Shown here piece after piece: positions 7,408-17,196 of a stretch of DNA of 64,000 bases. Under the pieces are notes generated by a model. The model saw nothing but the letters and a program-made list of their open reading frames with translations, ran no database searches and was not told the DNA's origin. The translations under genes and the position numbers were made by a program. The DNA lies in NCBI GenBank assembly GCA_038748365.1, contig JBCDIZ010000003.1, forward strand, positions 124,001 through 188,000, given 5' to 3'. The DNA is from Alterisphingorhabdus sp038748365. GTDB lineage: Bacteria > Pseudomonadota > Alphaproteobacteria > Sphingomonadales > Sphingomonadaceae. How positions within the stretch are numbered: position 1 is the stretch's first letter; every line of letters begins with the position of its first letter.

Positions 7408-9003
7408 TCAATGCCGGAAGTGGCGCATTCCGGTGAAGACCATAGCCAGACCGGCCTCATCGGCAGCGGCGATCACCTCGTCATCGCGGATTGAGCCGCC
7501 CGGCTGGATCACCACGCTCGCGCCTGCCTCGAATGCCGCCATCAGGCCATCGGCGAACGGGAAGAAGGCATCCGACGCCACCGCTGAGCCTTTGGTGAGC
7601 GGCTCGGCCCAACCTTGTGTTTCGGCGGCTTCCTCAGCCTTGGCAAAGGCGATGCGCGCGCTGTCGCGGCGGTTCATCTGGCCCGCGCCAATGCCTGCGG
7701 TCTGGCCATCTTTAGCATAGACAATGGCATTGGACTTGACATGCTTGGCCACAGTCCAGGCGAAGAGACAGTCCTGCAATTCCTGCTCGCTCGGCGTACG
7801 TTTGGTGACGACTTTGAGATCGTCCTGCACCACCGCGCCATTGTCGCGGCTCTGGATCAGCCAGCCCCCGGCGATGGTCTTGGCCGTAATGCCGGGACGC
7901 TTGGCATCAGGCAGATCGCCTGTCAGCAACAGCCGGAGATTCTTCTTTGCTGCAAAGACGGCGCGCGCTGCATCATCGGCATCAGGCGCGCAGACCACCT
8001 CGGTAAAGATGCTGGTAATTGCTTCTGCCGTCACCGCATCGAGCGGGCGGTTGCAGGCGACAATGCCGCCAAAGGCTGAAACGCTGTCGCAGGCGAGTGC
8101 CTTGTTATAGGCGTCAAGCAAAGTCTCGCCCGTAGCCACACCGCATGGATTGGCGTGCTTGACGATCACCACCGTTGGCGGGCCATCAGCAAATTCGGCG
8201 ACCAGCTCCAGTGCTGCATCGGCATCGTTATAATTGTTATAGCTTAGCGCCTTGCCCTGTAGCTGTTCAGCCTGAGCAATGCCGCTGGCCGATGGGCCAC
8301 TAGGCAGATAGAGCGCCGCAGCCTGATGCGGGTTCTCGCCATAACGCAGCGTATCACCGCGCTTGGTCACCATGGGCAGGGTTTCAGGGAATTGCTCGCC
8401 CTGGTCTGCAAAGCCAAACCAGCTGGCGATCATGCTGTCATAGGTCGCGGTGGCGGCAAAAGCCTTGGCAGCCATGCGCTTGCGGAAATCGAGGGTGGTC
8501 GCATTGCCACCGCTGTCGAGCTCGGCGATCAGCGTATCATAATCGGCGGGATCGGTGACGATGGTGACATAGGCATGGTTCTTGGCCGCTGAGCGCACCA
8601 TGCTCGGCCCGCCAATATCGATATTCTCGATAATCTCCGGCCTGCCCGCACCGCTCGCCACCGTCTGGGCGAAGGGGTAGAGGTTGACCACCACCAGATC
8701 GATCGCGCCTATGCCATGCGCTTCCATCGCACCGGCATGATCACTATTATCGCGCACCGCCAGAAGTCCGCCATGGACCATCGGGTGCAGCGTCTTGACC
8801 CGGCCGTCCATCATTTCGGGAAAACCGGTTAGGTCGGAAACATCGCGCACGTACAGCCCCGCCTCACGTAAGGCCTTGGCGGTGCCACCGGTAGAGACCA
8901 GTTCGACGCCCGCTTCGGCCAATCGCTGACCCAACGGCACAAGGCCGGACTTGTCCGATACGGACAGCAAGGCCCGCTTGATGGTAATGTTATCGCTGCT
9001 CAT
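7408..9003 (-). CDS. purH: Bifunctional AICAR transformylase / IMP cyclohydrolase
   Basis: A 531-residue enzyme catalysing the last two steps of de novo IMP synthesis: formylation of AICAR by 10-formyl-THF, then ring closure. The N-terminal MGS-like cyclohydrolase domain starts with KRALLSVSDKSGLVPLG and carries STGGTAKAL. The transformylase domain follows from about residue 150 and includes the catalytic Lys-His of VKHANPCGVA and the C-terminal SDAFFPFAD and QPGGSIRDDEV segments. Length is normal. It is last in a minus-strand block after the heparinase-like gene, 10 bases away. A hairpin repeat lies just beyond the stop. Confidence 0.98.
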   Translation of the reverse strand: MSSDNITIKRALLSVSDKSGLVPLGQRLAEAGVELVSTGGTAKALREAGLYVRDVSDLTGFPEMMDGRVKTLHPMVHGGLLAVRDNSDHAGAMEAHGIGAIDLVVVNLYPFAQTVASGAGRPEIIENIDIGGPSMVRSAAKNHAYVTIVTDPADYDTLIAELDSGGNATTLDFRKRMAAKAFAATATYDSMIASWFGFADQGEQFPETLPMVTKRGDTLRYGENPHQAAALYLPSGPSASGIAQAEQLQGKALSYNNYNDADAALELVAEFADGPPTVVIVKHANPCGVATGETLLDAYNKALACDSVSAFGGIVACNRPLDAVTAEAITSIFTEVVCAPDADDAARAVFAAKKNLRLLLTGDLPDAKRPGITAKTIAGGWLIQSRDNGAVVQDDLKVVTKRTPSEQELQDCLFAWTVAKHVKSNAIVYAKDGQTAGIGAGQMNRRDSARIAFAKAEEAAETQGWAEPLTKGSAVASDAFFPFADGLMAAFEAGASVVIQPGGSIRDDEVIAAADEAGLAMVFTGMRHFRH

Positions 9004-9013
9004 TGTGCGTGCC

Positions 9014-10924
9014 CTATCCCATTTTCCTTAGGACCCAGCCATAATTACCGCCGCCCGGCCCGGTTTCGGCATGGATCACAACCTGTTTGGTCGGCTTGGG
9101 TCGGCTATGGCCATCAACCCATAGGCTGTCTTCGATCGCCAGCTTTGCATTGGTGGCTCGTAGCTGCCACAGCTGACCATCATCGAGCCGCAATATCGCA
9201 CCCTGTGCATCTTCGGTGCCATGCGCCTCGACATGCTGGCCGAGATGAAAGCGAATGGCGAATGGCAGGCTATCAAAACGCGCCTTGCGTGCCTTGGCGC
9301 TTTCTGCAGACGGCAACAGCAGGTCTTCACCGCGCAACTCGCTACCATCAGCGCGCAACAAGAGGATGCGGCGGTGGATCAGGCCATGGCGGCGGACATA
9401 GCCATCATGGCTCATTTCCAGCCGCGTTGCCTCATTGACCTCACGCCGCTCCAGCTCAACCTCGCTTACGCCCTTGCCCAATCGGCCTTTGGGAAGGATC
9501 GCAGTGCTGTTGAGATCATCAAGGCAGAGCGTCGAATGCGCTGCCGTGGCGCGCAGGCCTTGCGACAGTTTGGCGGTAATCACCGCACCTACGGCGGACG
9601 CGCCGCCACAGCTGGTAATGATGCGCTGACCATTGCTCGACATTTCAAAGGCGAGCGTTGAGGCGCAGCCGGTCGCGGCATGACGGGCAATGGGAGGCGG
9701 CCCGGCATCGACCAGCACCACCGTACGCCCGGCAGTGATCCGCTGATAACCCCAATAGCGTGCTTGACGCAGCGGACGGGCGATGGTGCCGCTAGCCTCG
9801 ACCAGATGCTCCAGAGTCTCTGAGTTCAGCGCCGATGCGCCCTGCCACCCGGCCATGCTGCCATCATGATGGGTCACACCCTGAAACGCCGCCATCGCCA
9901 TATCCAGTGCATCGCGGATCGCCTCGGGCAGATCGGCTTCCTCGCTCTGATCATAGAGCGAGCGTAGGACCGACAGAACCGCTATGGCATGAAATTGATC
10001 CATCGGCGCGCGTGAGAAAACGCCGCCATCGGCACCGAATGTCGTCAGCATCGCCCGGCGCAGACCCGCCTCACCATAGACGCGGCGTGGATGGCCATCG
10101 GGGAGCAACAGTGACGCCGCTACTACGCCTGCCCATGCGGTCAGGCGCTTGATGCCGGGCTCTGCCTTGTTCGCGGTGCGGTCGAGATGCCGCGCGGTCA
10201 CCGCCAATTGCGTCAGCACCCGCTTGCGATGCGTCTTGTCGCGCCCGCCCATGATCAGCGGCGCATAAGCAGCACAATTCATCAACCGCCATGCCGCTAT
10301 ATCGGGCCGCCATGCCGGAGCCTTCATGCTTTCGCCATGATTGGCCAGCCATTGCTGTAACAGCCGCTCGGCCAAAACCCGCACCTTATCACGCGGCGCA
10401 GCAGCGGCCAGATCGCGCAACCAGGCAAAGCTATGGAGATAGTCCTGAAAGCCCGAAGGCAGTTTGGCGGTATTGAAATTATAGTCTTTGGCCGGTTGCT
10501 CAATACCGAGATAGCGAAAATATCCAGCGCGGATAGCGGTGCCGCGCGTCGCATTACCGAGAATGGGATCATCCGGCACTATCAGTAACCGCAACGGAGC
10601 CGTCGAACGCAGCCGCAATTTATGCAGCGGCGTGCGCCATGTCAGGCGGTAGACGCCGTTGATAAGTCTTTCGGACAGCGACAGGCCTTTGTCATCATCG
10701 GCGCGGATGACCAGCGCCCGGTCAGTAAGCTGATCAGCTGCCGTCATATTGCCATTGTTAGCACCAGTGCTTTCCGCATCGGTAGCGCCATTGGCCGTGA
10801 CCTGTTCTGAAGCGACGATATGATCCGGCATGGTGTCTGCAGCCTCGAGCGGTATGGCTTTTGTCGATGATTGATCTTCAGCAACCGGCCTTTTTGCGAG
10901 ATTGGCGCTTGGCTCTGCGTTCAT
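9014..10924 (-). CDS. Heparinase II/III family protein
   Basis: A 636-residue protein with the layout usual for alphaproteobacterial heparinase II/III-like proteins: a non-conserved N-terminus of about 75 residues, an alpha-helical toroid (to about residue 340) with PDDPILGNATRG near its start, and a C-terminal beta-sandwich. Members are polysaccharide lyases or degenerate relatives; the substrate is unknown here. No signal peptide is visible. ATG at 10924 is chosen because it overlaps the rpe stop (ATGA); an upstream frame extension into rpe gives a Cys/Arg-rich, non-homologous peptide. The same neighbourhood (rsmB-rpe-this-purH) is familiar in sphingomonads, which suggests housekeeping rather than scavenging use. 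Confidence 0.82.
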   Translation of the reverse strand: MNAEPSANLAKRPVAEDQSSTKAIPLEAADTMPDHIVASEQVTANGATDAESTGANNGNMTAADQLTDRALVIRADDDKGLSLSERLINGVYRLTWRTPLHKLRLRSTAPLRLLIVPDDPILGNATRGTAIRAGYFRYLGIEQPAKDYNFNTAKLPSGFQDYLHSFAWLRDLAAAAPRDKVRVLAERLLQQWLANHGESMKAPAWRPDIAAWRLMNCAAYAPLIMGGRDKTHRKRVLTQLAVTARHLDRTANKAEPGIKRLTAWAGVVAASLLLPDGHPRRVYGEAGLRRAMLTTFGADGGVFSRAPMDQFHAIAVLSVLRSLYDQSEEADLPEAIRDALDMAMAAFQGVTHHDGSMAGWQGASALNSETLEHLVEASGTIARPLRQARYWGYQRITAGRTVVLVDAGPPPIARHAATGCASTLAFEMSSNGQRIITSCGGASAVGAVITAKLSQGLRATAAHSTLCLDDLNSTAILPKGRLGKGVSEVELERREVNEATRLEMSHDGYVRRHGLIHRRILLLRADGSELRGEDLLLPSAESAKARKARFDSLPFAIRFHLGQHVEAHGTEDAQGAILRLDDGQLWQLRATNAKLAIEDSLWVDGHSRPKPTKQVVIHAETGPGGGNYGWVLRKMG

Positions 10925-11583
10925 TCGCCCCTCAATGTTTTGATATTGGCCGCATAATGGTCGGGTCCGCCGCGGAAGGTCGCGGTCCCCGCCACCAGCA
11001 CATCGGCACCCGCATCGACACAAAGCGGCGCGGTTTTGGCGTCCACACCGCCATCAACCTGGAGGTGGATATCACGGCCCGTGGCATCGATACGCTTGCG
11101 GATTGCTTCGACCTTACGCAATTGGCTATCGATAAAGCTCTGCCCGCCAAAGCCGGGATTAACACTCATCACCAACACTAGATCGATAGCATCGATGATA
11201 TAGTCGAGGGCGCTTTCCGGTGTCCCGGGGTTGAGCACAACGCCAGCTTTTTTGCCGAGCGAACGGATATGCTGCAACGTGCGGTGAATATGCGGTCCAG
11301 CCTCAGGATGGACGGTGATGATATCCGCGCCGGCATCGGCAAAGGCGTCAAGATAGGCATCGACCGGCGAGATCATCAGATGCACATCAAACGGCTTGTC
11401 GCTATGCGGGCGCAATGCCTTCACCACTGCCGGGCCGATGGTAATATTGGGCACAAAATGCCCATCCATCACATCAACATGAATCCAATCGCATCCCGCG
11501 GTATCAATGGCGCGGATTTCCTCACCCAGACGCGCGAAGTCGGCGGAAAGAATTGAGGGGGAAATAAGCGGTGCCCGGGCCAT
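10921..11583 (-). CDS. rpe: Ribulose-phosphate 3-epimerase
   Basis: A 220-residue TIM-barrel enzyme that interconverts ribulose 5-phosphate and xylulose 5-phosphate in the pentose phosphate pathway. Diagnostic motifs are SILSADF at residues 10-16, HVDVMDGHFVPNIT with its metal-binding His and Asp near 36-48, VHPEAG near 95, MSVNPGFGGQ near 140 and the DGGV metal/phosphate segment near 177. Length is standard. Its stop overlaps the start of the heparinase-like gene. Confidence 0.98.
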   Translation of the reverse strand: MARAPLISPSILSADFARLGEEIRAIDTAGCDWIHVDVMDGHFVPNITIGPAVVKALRPHSDKPFDVHLMISPVDAYLDAFADAGADIITVHPEAGPHIHRTLQHIRSLGKKAGVVLNPGTPESALDYIIDAIDLVLVMSVNPGFGGQSFIDSQLRKVEAIRKRIDATGRDIHLQVDGGVDAKTAPLCVDAGADVLVAGTATFRGGPDHYAANIKTLRGE

Positions 11584-11647
11584 ATCGCCACCTAACTTTC
11601 ACCCCTGATATTCGCAACCGCGATGGATCATTCTGTCCACAAATAAG

Positions 11648-12904
11648 TCAGTTTCTTCGCCGCATTCGAGCGATAAAGAAGCCGTCCATGCCACCCTGCT
11701 CCGCCAGATGATGTGGCAGGATGCGCAGATAGCCTTTATCGGTCGGAACCAGACCATCGGGCAGTTCATCGGCGCGGATAGGGTCGATCGCGAAGTCAGG
11801 ATGATCCGCAATGAATGGCGGGGTTTGGGCCTCTCCCTCTTCCGGCTCCAGCGAACAGACCGCATAGAGCAGATGCCCGCCCGGCTTGACCCATTCTGCA
11901 GCGCGGTGCAGCAGTTTGGCTTGTAACTCCGCCCGATCAGCAATATCGCGCGCGCCGATGCGATGCAGCACATCGGGATGGCGGCGGAAGATGCCGGTGG
12001 CGGTGCAGGGTGCATCGAGCAACACCGCATCTGACTGTGCTTCTGGCGACCAGCGCAAGGCGTCGGCGGTGATGATATTGGCACTGAGTCCGGTGCGTTC
12101 GAGATTCTCAGACAAGCGGCGGTTGCGCTTTTCCGACAGATCGAGCGCGGTGACCTGCCAACCTGCCGCGGCCAGTTGCATTGTCTTGCCACCCGGTGCA
12201 GCGCAGAGATCATAGACGGTTCGGTCCACGCCATTGCCTAACAGCTTTGCCGGTAAAGCCGCCGAGATATTCTGCACCCACCATGCGCCTTCGGCATAGC
12301 CGGGCATGGCGGTAATCGGTCCGCTTTGGCTAAGGCGGATTTGGCCGGGCATAAGCTTTATGCCGTCTGGATGCACGGTACTGGCAGGATCACGCAGGGT
12401 GATATCAACGGGCGGTGATTTTGCGAGACCTAGGCTGGCGCCCTCGACCATGGCATCGCTCCAATGCCCTCGCCAGCGCTGCGCCACTGTTTCTGGCAGC
12501 GTGGGCTTATCCGGCAACGTCGGATTGCCACGCATCAGCGCGCCGAATACGCCATGCGCCAAACGCCTTGGGCCGCCGCTGAGCAGTTCCAGGCCTGTGG
12601 CTACAACAGCATGAGCCGGGGTTTTGAGGACAAGCGCCTGGGCCAGCATCATCCGCAGCACCGTGCGCGCCTTGGCATCCTCAGCCAGAGGTTGGCGGGT
12701 GCGCGTGTCAATCAGCGCATCGAGATCAACCAGATGGCGCAGCGTTTCCGCCGCTATGGCGCGCGCCATCGCCTTGTCTTCAGGCAGCTTCAGATGACGA
12801 CAGGCCCGCGCCTCCACCTGATCCAGCGCATCGCCCCGACGCAACACCGCATCGAGCATGGTCAGCGCGGCACGGCGGGTGTCTAATCCGGCAATATCGT
12901 TCAT
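11648..12904 (-). CDS. RsmB/NOP family rRNA cytosine-C5 methyltransferase
   Basis: A 418-residue SAM-dependent methyltransferase that makes m5C in 16S rRNA or a related RNA. Residues 1 to about 125 form a NusB-like RNA-binding domain (ARAIAAETLRHL). The Rossmann methyltransferase follows, with the SAM-binding DLCAAPGGKT motif near residue 230 and both family cysteines: DAPCTATG (product release) and AVCSLEPEEG (catalytic nucleophile). It opens the minus-strand block ahead of rpe, 64 bases away. RsmB is the likeliest member, but paralogues such as RsmF cannot be fully excluded. Confidence 0.93.
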   Translation of the reverse strand: MNDIAGLDTRRAALTMLDAVLRRGDALDQVEARACRHLKLPEDKAMARAIAAETLRHLVDLDALIDTRTRQPLAEDAKARTVLRMMLAQALVLKTPAHAVVATGLELLSGGPRRLAHGVFGALMRGNPTLPDKPTLPETVAQRWRGHWSDAMVEGASLGLAKSPPVDITLRDPASTVHPDGIKLMPGQIRLSQSGPITAMPGYAEGAWWVQNISAALPAKLLGNGVDRTVYDLCAAPGGKTMQLAAAGWQVTALDLSEKRNRRLSENLERTGLSANIITADALRWSPEAQSDAVLLDAPCTATGIFRRHPDVLHRIGARDIADRAELQAKLLHRAAEWVKPGGHLLYAVCSLEPEEGEAQTPPFIADHPDFAIDPIRADELPDGLVPTDKGYLRILPHHLAEQGGMDGFFIARMRRRN

Positions 12905-12938
12905 GCGATGCGCTTAGGGCATTTTCCAATGAGATGAA

Positions 12939-13083
12939 ATCCTCCCCGTGCACGGGGAGGTGGCATCCGCCGAAGCCAAAGGCGTAGGTGGGTGACGGAG
13001 GGGGATCTCCACTTGCGGAGTGGCCAGAATGATGGCCCCCTCCACCAGCTGCGCTGGTCCCCCTCCCCGCAGGCGGGGAGGAA
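12939..13083. repeat. Composite intergenic hairpin repeat, copy 2
   Basis: Begins ATCCTCCCCG and ends GGCGGGGAGGAAA. It has the internal words CGGGGAGGTGGC, GGTGACGGAGGGG, CCCCCTCCACCAGC and GGTCCCCCTCCCCG, so both half-units are present in opposite orientation. It lies between the stop of htpX and the start of rsmB, both on the minus strand, and would be carried in a read-through transcript. Confidence 0.85.
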
Positions 13084-13085
13084 AG

Positions 13086-13982
13086 TCAGCGCCGCCCTGT
13101 AGGGTTGAGCGCGCTTGCCCGGCCACGACTGCGCTCGGGTGCAGCACCAAAACCGCCAGACCCCTGTCCCATATCTGCGGCAATCTGCTGCAATGCCTCG
13201 ATACGGTCGCCGGTGTCGGGGTGGGTTGAAAACAGGCTGCGCACTCCGGCAGGCACAATGTAAAGCTGTGCCGCCGCCGGATTGCGTTCGCTTACCGGAT
13301 TGGGGATTTGCGTTGCTTGCCCGGAAATCTTTGCCAGTGCAGAGGCCAGTGCCATCGGCTTGCCGCTAATCTCTGCGCCGCCTTTGTCTGCACCGAATTC
13401 GCGAGTGCGGCTGATCGCCATTTGCACGATCATCGCCGCAAAGGGAGCGACGAATACGGCCAAGAGCCCAGCCAGACCGGCGTTACGATCGCGGAAGAAC
13501 AGGCCGAAATTGGCGAGCATGGAGATCGCCCCGGCAATGGTCGCCACCATAGTCATGATCAGCGTATCGCGGTTCTTCACATGCGCCAGCTCATGCGCCA
13601 TGACGCCTTCGACCTCATCTTTGTTGAGCATCCGCAACAGACCGGTTGTCGCAGCAACCGCGGCATTTTCCGGATTGCGGCCGGTGGCAAAGGCATTGGG
13701 GTGCGGCGTGTCCATCAGATAGACTTTGGGCATCGGCAGATCAGCATTATGCGCCAGCCGGGCGACCATATTGTAAAAGTCAGGATGGCTCTGCGCGTCC
13801 ACTTCGACAGCATTGTGCATTCTGAGCACAATCTTGTCCGCGTTCCAGAAGGTGAACAGGTTCATGCCCGCCGCCACGACCAGCGCAATCATCGCCCCGC
13901 CCGGGCCACCCAGCGTATAGCCCAGCGCCATAAACAGAGCGGTAAGCGCCGCCAGCAGCATGACCGTTTTCATCTGGTTCAT
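13086..13982 (-). CDS. htpX: Zinc metalloprotease HtpX, membrane quality control
   Basis: A 298-residue M48 peptidase of the inner membrane that degrades misfolded membrane proteins together with FtsH. Two N-terminal membrane helices cover about residues 5-22 and 28-46. The zinc site HELAH is at 130-134, and the third ligand is the Glu of REFGAD near residue 205. Two more hydrophobic segments lie between them (about 145-165 and 172-190). The Gly/Arg-rich C-terminus (ERSRGRASALNPTGRR) is typical of alphaproteobacterial HtpX. Confidence 0.96.
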   Translation of the reverse strand: MNQMKTVMLLAALTALFMALGYTLGGPGGAMIALVVAAGMNLFTFWNADKIVLRMHNAVEVDAQSHPDFYNMVARLAHNADLPMPKVYLMDTPHPNAFATGRNPENAAVAATTGLLRMLNKDEVEGVMAHELAHVKNRDTLIMTMVATIAGAISMLANFGLFFRDRNAGLAGLLAVFVAPFAAMIVQMAISRTREFGADKGGAEISGKPMALASALAKISGQATQIPNPVSERNPAAAQLYIVPAGVRSLFSTHPDTGDRIEALQQIAADMGQGSGGFGAAPERSRGRASALNPTGRR

Positions 13983-14152
13983 TGGTTCTTTCCTGTTGTC
14001 GAGGCCGCTTCAGGGGTTATCAGCACGACTCCACCGCTCACAGACAGAGTTGGCAGACAGGGCTTGGAAAGCAGCAGTCCAGCCCATATCTACAATATGG
14101 TAGTAATATAGCGAATTTTCAATCCGTTCCAGCCATTAGAGGAAGCCGTGCA

Positions 14153-14359
14153 ATGGACGATGATAGCGACAAAGGCCAGTTGGCCAAAACAGTGCAACCG
14201 GCGCGCAAACGCCCGGACCATGTCACGCCGCCCAAGCACTGGAAGGACGAACCTGTGCCGGAACCTGAACCGCTGAATGCGTCAGACAACAAGCCGGAAA
14301 ATAATGGCCCGACCCGTTATGGCGACTGGGAATCCAATGGCATTGCGATTGATTTTTGA
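14153..14359 (+). CDS. DUF1674 family protein (SDHAF4-like)
   Basis: A 68-residue soluble protein. The C-terminal signature PTRYGDWESNGIAIDF is the hallmark of DUF1674, the bacterial relatives of succinate dehydrogenase assembly factor 4. The N-terminal half is charged and Pro/Lys-rich, as in the family. The start ATG 14153 has AGAGGAAG 8-9 bases upstream; longer in-frame extensions run into the divergent htpX promoter region and look random. The probable role is to protect or mature flavinylated SdhA. No sdh genes are in the window. Confidence 0.88.
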   Translation: MDDDSDKGQLAKTVQPARKRPDHVTPPKHWKDEPVPEPEPLNASDNKPENNGPTRYGDWESNGIAIDF

Positions 14360-14443
14360 GGGTAGTGTTAAGCTGCTAAGTTCACAAAGTTCACACCTAT
14401 GAAGCGCTGAAATGCGCCAAATCCAACAGATAATCCAACATAT

Positions 14444-14613
14444 CTCCTCCCTGTTGCGCAGCAACGGGGAGGTGGCAGATACCGAAGCGAAGCGTAGGTA
14501 GCTGACGGAGGGGCCTCAGCCCGTAGGGCGAGGATGCTGTGGTCGCAGCTCGCCTTCGGCTTCGCCCCCTCCACTGCTTTCAGCGGTCCCCCTCCCCATG
14601 AATGGGGAGGAGA
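14444..14613. repeat. Composite intergenic hairpin repeat, copy 3
   Basis: Same family as 3902-4028, with CTCCTCCCTG..CGGGGAGGTGGC, TGACGGAGGGG, CCCCCTCCACTG and GGTCCCCCTCCCC..GGGGAGGAG. The stretch between the two half-units (about 14517-14563) is the longest and most diverged of the copies. It occupies the gap between the convergent DUF1674 gene and rpoN. Confidence 0.85.
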
Positions 14614-14616
14614 AAG

Positions 14617-16197
14617 CTATTTCACCAGCATCGCCTTTTCGCGGCGTCTTTGTACCGAAGAACCGAGATTCATCGCCTCGCGATATTTGGCCACGGTGCG
14701 GCGGGCGATATCATAGCCCTGATCCTTGAGCATCGCGACCAGCTTGTCATCCGAGAGGATCTTTTTCGGGTCCTCATTGTCGATCAGTGTCTTGAGCGCG
14801 TCCTTGACCGCCGAGGATGATACCGCCTCGCCGCCATCGGCGGACTGGATCGCGGTGGTGAAGAAATATTTGAGCTCAAATGTGCCGCGATCGCAGTTGA
14901 GATATTTGTTGCTGGTCACGCGGCTGATGGTGGACTCGTGCATCTCGATGGCGTCAGCCACCTGACGCAAAGTCAGCGGCTTCAGATGTGCGACACCCTC
15001 GCGGAAGAAGCCTTCCTGCCGCTTGACGATCTCGGTCGCCACCTTGGTGATGGTACGCTGGCGCTGGTCGAGCGTGCGGATCAGCCAGCTGGCATCATTG
15101 AGACATTCATTGAGCCATGCCTTGCTCGCCTTGTCCTGCAGCCCTTCGCTAAGCTCGCTATGATAACGCCGGTTGATCAGCAGGCGCGGCAGCGTCGCCG
15201 GGTTCATCTCGATATGCCAGCCAACTCCATCGGGCTTGGGCCGGACAAAAACGTCGGGCACTACCGGCGCTGCGGCAGACCCAGCAAAAGCGGCTCCCGG
15301 ACGCGGGTCATAATCGCGCAGTTCGGATATCATATCGATAATATCTTCCTCATCGACCCGGCACAGCCGCTTCAACCGCGCAATATCGCGCCGCGCCACC
15401 AGATCGAGATTGTCAATCAATCGCGCCATAGCCGGGTCATAACGGTCCGCCTCACGCGCCTGTATGGCGATACACTCACTCAAAGACCGTGCGCCAACGC
15501 CGCTGGGGTCGCTTTGCTGCACCACCGCCAGCACATCTTCCAACCGGTCCACCGAGACGCCCAGTTGATGCGCCAAGGCGAGCGTATCGGCTTTGAGATA
15601 GCCGCTGTCATCAATATGGCCGATAATCTGATCGGCGATCAGCATATCCTCACCATCCAGCACCGCCGCCACTTGCGCACGCAGATGGTCGTGCAGGCTG
15701 ATGCTGTCGGCGAGCATATTCTCCCAGTCCGGGCCTTCTTCACTGCCGCCGCCAGATGAAGCGCTCACACTCAGTGCCGCGCTGCCCATCATATCGGCGG
15801 CGGAGTCATGATGGAACACATCGGTATCGCTGTTGCTGTCGAGCGGCGCATCGGCCTCGCCTGCGCCGGCAGCGATCAGTGTATCGGCCCCTTCAGGCGC
15901 AGGCGCATCCTCGAAACTTGCCTCGGTCGGACTAGCGTCTGTGGCACTATCGGCGAATTGCTCGCTACTATCGGCCTTGGCATCTCCAGCATCATCGCTT
16001 TGGGTTGGCGCTTCAGCCGATTCCGGTCTTTCGCCTGTCCCCTCGCTTTCCAATAGCGGGTTCTTCTCCAACGCCTCGTTGAGATACCCCTCCATCTCCA
16101 GATTGGACAGCGCCAGCAGTTTGACCGCCTGCTGCATCTGCGGGGTCATCACCAGCGACTGTTTCTGCCGAAGATCGAGGCGGGGGCCTAGCGCCAT
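14617..16197 (-). CDS. rpoN: RNA polymerase sigma-54 factor
   Basis: A 526-residue sigma-54 that recognises -24/-12 promoters and needs AAA+ enhancer proteins. Region I (residues 1 to about 50) is Gln/Leu-rich (QKQSLVMTPQMQQAVKLL). Region II is a long acidic, Ala/Ser-rich spacer from about 50 to 150. The core-binding domain follows, then the HTH and the RpoN box ARRTVAKYRE at 498-507. It is last in the minus-strand lpt block, 67 bases after lptB; lptB-rpoN adjacency is common in proteobacteria. Confidence 0.98.
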   Translation of the reverse strand: MALGPRLDLRQKQSLVMTPQMQQAVKLLALSNLEMEGYLNEALEKNPLLESEGTGERPESAEAPTQSDDAGDAKADSSEQFADSATDASPTEASFEDAPAPEGADTLIAAGAGEADAPLDSNSDTDVFHHDSAADMMGSAALSVSASSGGGSEEGPDWENMLADSISLHDHLRAQVAAVLDGEDMLIADQIIGHIDDSGYLKADTLALAHQLGVSVDRLEDVLAVVQQSDPSGVGARSLSECIAIQAREADRYDPAMARLIDNLDLVARRDIARLKRLCRVDEEDIIDMISELRDYDPRPGAAFAGSAAAPVVPDVFVRPKPDGVGWHIEMNPATLPRLLINRRYHSELSEGLQDKASKAWLNECLNDASWLIRTLDQRQRTITKVATEIVKRQEGFFREGVAHLKPLTLRQVADAIEMHESTISRVTSNKYLNCDRGTFELKYFFTTAIQSADGGEAVSSSAVKDALKTLIDNEDPKKILSDDKLVAMLKDQGYDIARRTVAKYREAMNLGSSVQRRREKAMLVK

Positions 16198-16264
16198 GGC
16201 TGCACCGCCGATTTACAAGTGCTGTTAATGGGATATTCCAGATCGTGCCGGGTCGATGGCATGG

Positions 16265-17068
16265 TTACAATGCAAACCCCTCACCCAGATACAACCGCCG
16301 CACATTGTCATCATTGACCAGCGCTTCAGGGGAACCGGAAAACAGCACCTGGCCATCATAGATGATGCAGGCGCGATCCACGATATCCAGAGTCTCGCGC
16401 ACATTATGATCAGTAATTAGCACGCCAATGCCACGATCCTTGAGCTGCAGCACCAGCTGGCGGATATCAGCGATCGAGAGCGGATCAATGCCGGCAAAGG
16501 GTTCATCAAGCAGGACGATCGAAGGATTGGCGGCCAGCGCACGGGCGATCTCGCAACGCCGCCGCTCGCCACCAGAAAGCGCCATCGCCGGAGCATCACG
16601 CAAACGGGTCAGGCCGAATTCATCGAGCAGCTTATCCAGCTCCGCCTCGCGCGCAGCCTTGTCCGGCTCGGCCATTTCCAGCACCGCCATGATATTCTGT
16701 TCGACGGTCATGCCGCGGAAGATCGAGGTTTCCTGCGGCAGATAGCCAAGGCCAAGAACGGCGCGGCGATACATCGGCAAAGGCGTGATATTCTCGCCAT
16801 CAAGCACGATGCGCCCGGAATCCGGCTTCACCAGCCCCATGATCGAATAGAAACAAGTGGTCTTGCCCGCGCCATTAGGCCCCAGCAGCCCGACAACCTC
16901 CCCCTTGGCCACTGACAACGAAATATCGGTCAGCACCGGGCGACGGTCATAGCTTTTGGCGATAGAGACGACCGCAAGACCATTTTCCAGTGCGTCAGGA
17001 TGCAGCGCAGAACCCATGCCATCCATGGCAGCCGGGCTGACATCAGCGGTTGTGGTTATGTCGTCCAT
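16265..17068 (-). CDS. lptB: LPS export ABC transporter ATP-binding protein
   Basis: A 267-residue ATPase powering lipopolysaccharide extraction from the inner membrane with LptFG. Walker A GPNGAGKTT is at 63-71, then the Q-loop LPQETSIF, the ABC signature LSGGERRR, Walker B IVLLDEPFAGIDP and the switch His in ITDHNV. About 25 residues precede the usual LptB N-terminus; an internal ATG (Met15 or Met18) could be the true start. The gene sits between lptA and rpoN. LptF, LptG and LptD are not in the window. Confidence 0.97.
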   Translation of the reverse strand: MDDITTTADVSPAAMDGMGSALHPDALENGLAVVSIAKSYDRRPVLTDISLSVAKGEVVGLLGPNGAGKTTCFYSIMGLVKPDSGRIVLDGENITPLPMYRRAVLGLGYLPQETSIFRGMTVEQNIMAVLEMAEPDKAAREAELDKLLDEFGLTRLRDAPAMALSGGERRRCEIARALAANPSIVLLDEPFAGIDPLSIADIRQLVLQLKDRGIGVLITDHNVRETLDIVDRACIIYDGQVLFSGSPEALVNDDNVRRLYLGEGFAL

Positions 17069-17196
17069 AGGGTCCAGATCTTCAGTCCTGCTCGTGCTTT
17101 ACGCCATCATCTGCCTGACGGAATCGCATTGCAAGCCTAATTCTATAAATGCAAGCAAGTTTCATGCCTGTTAATATATGATACGCTTTTAGGGGA

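Noticed and set aside
9835..10152. Antisense frames opposite the heparinase-like gene
   Set aside because: Shadows of a real gene; Arg/Pro/His-rich and without motifs.
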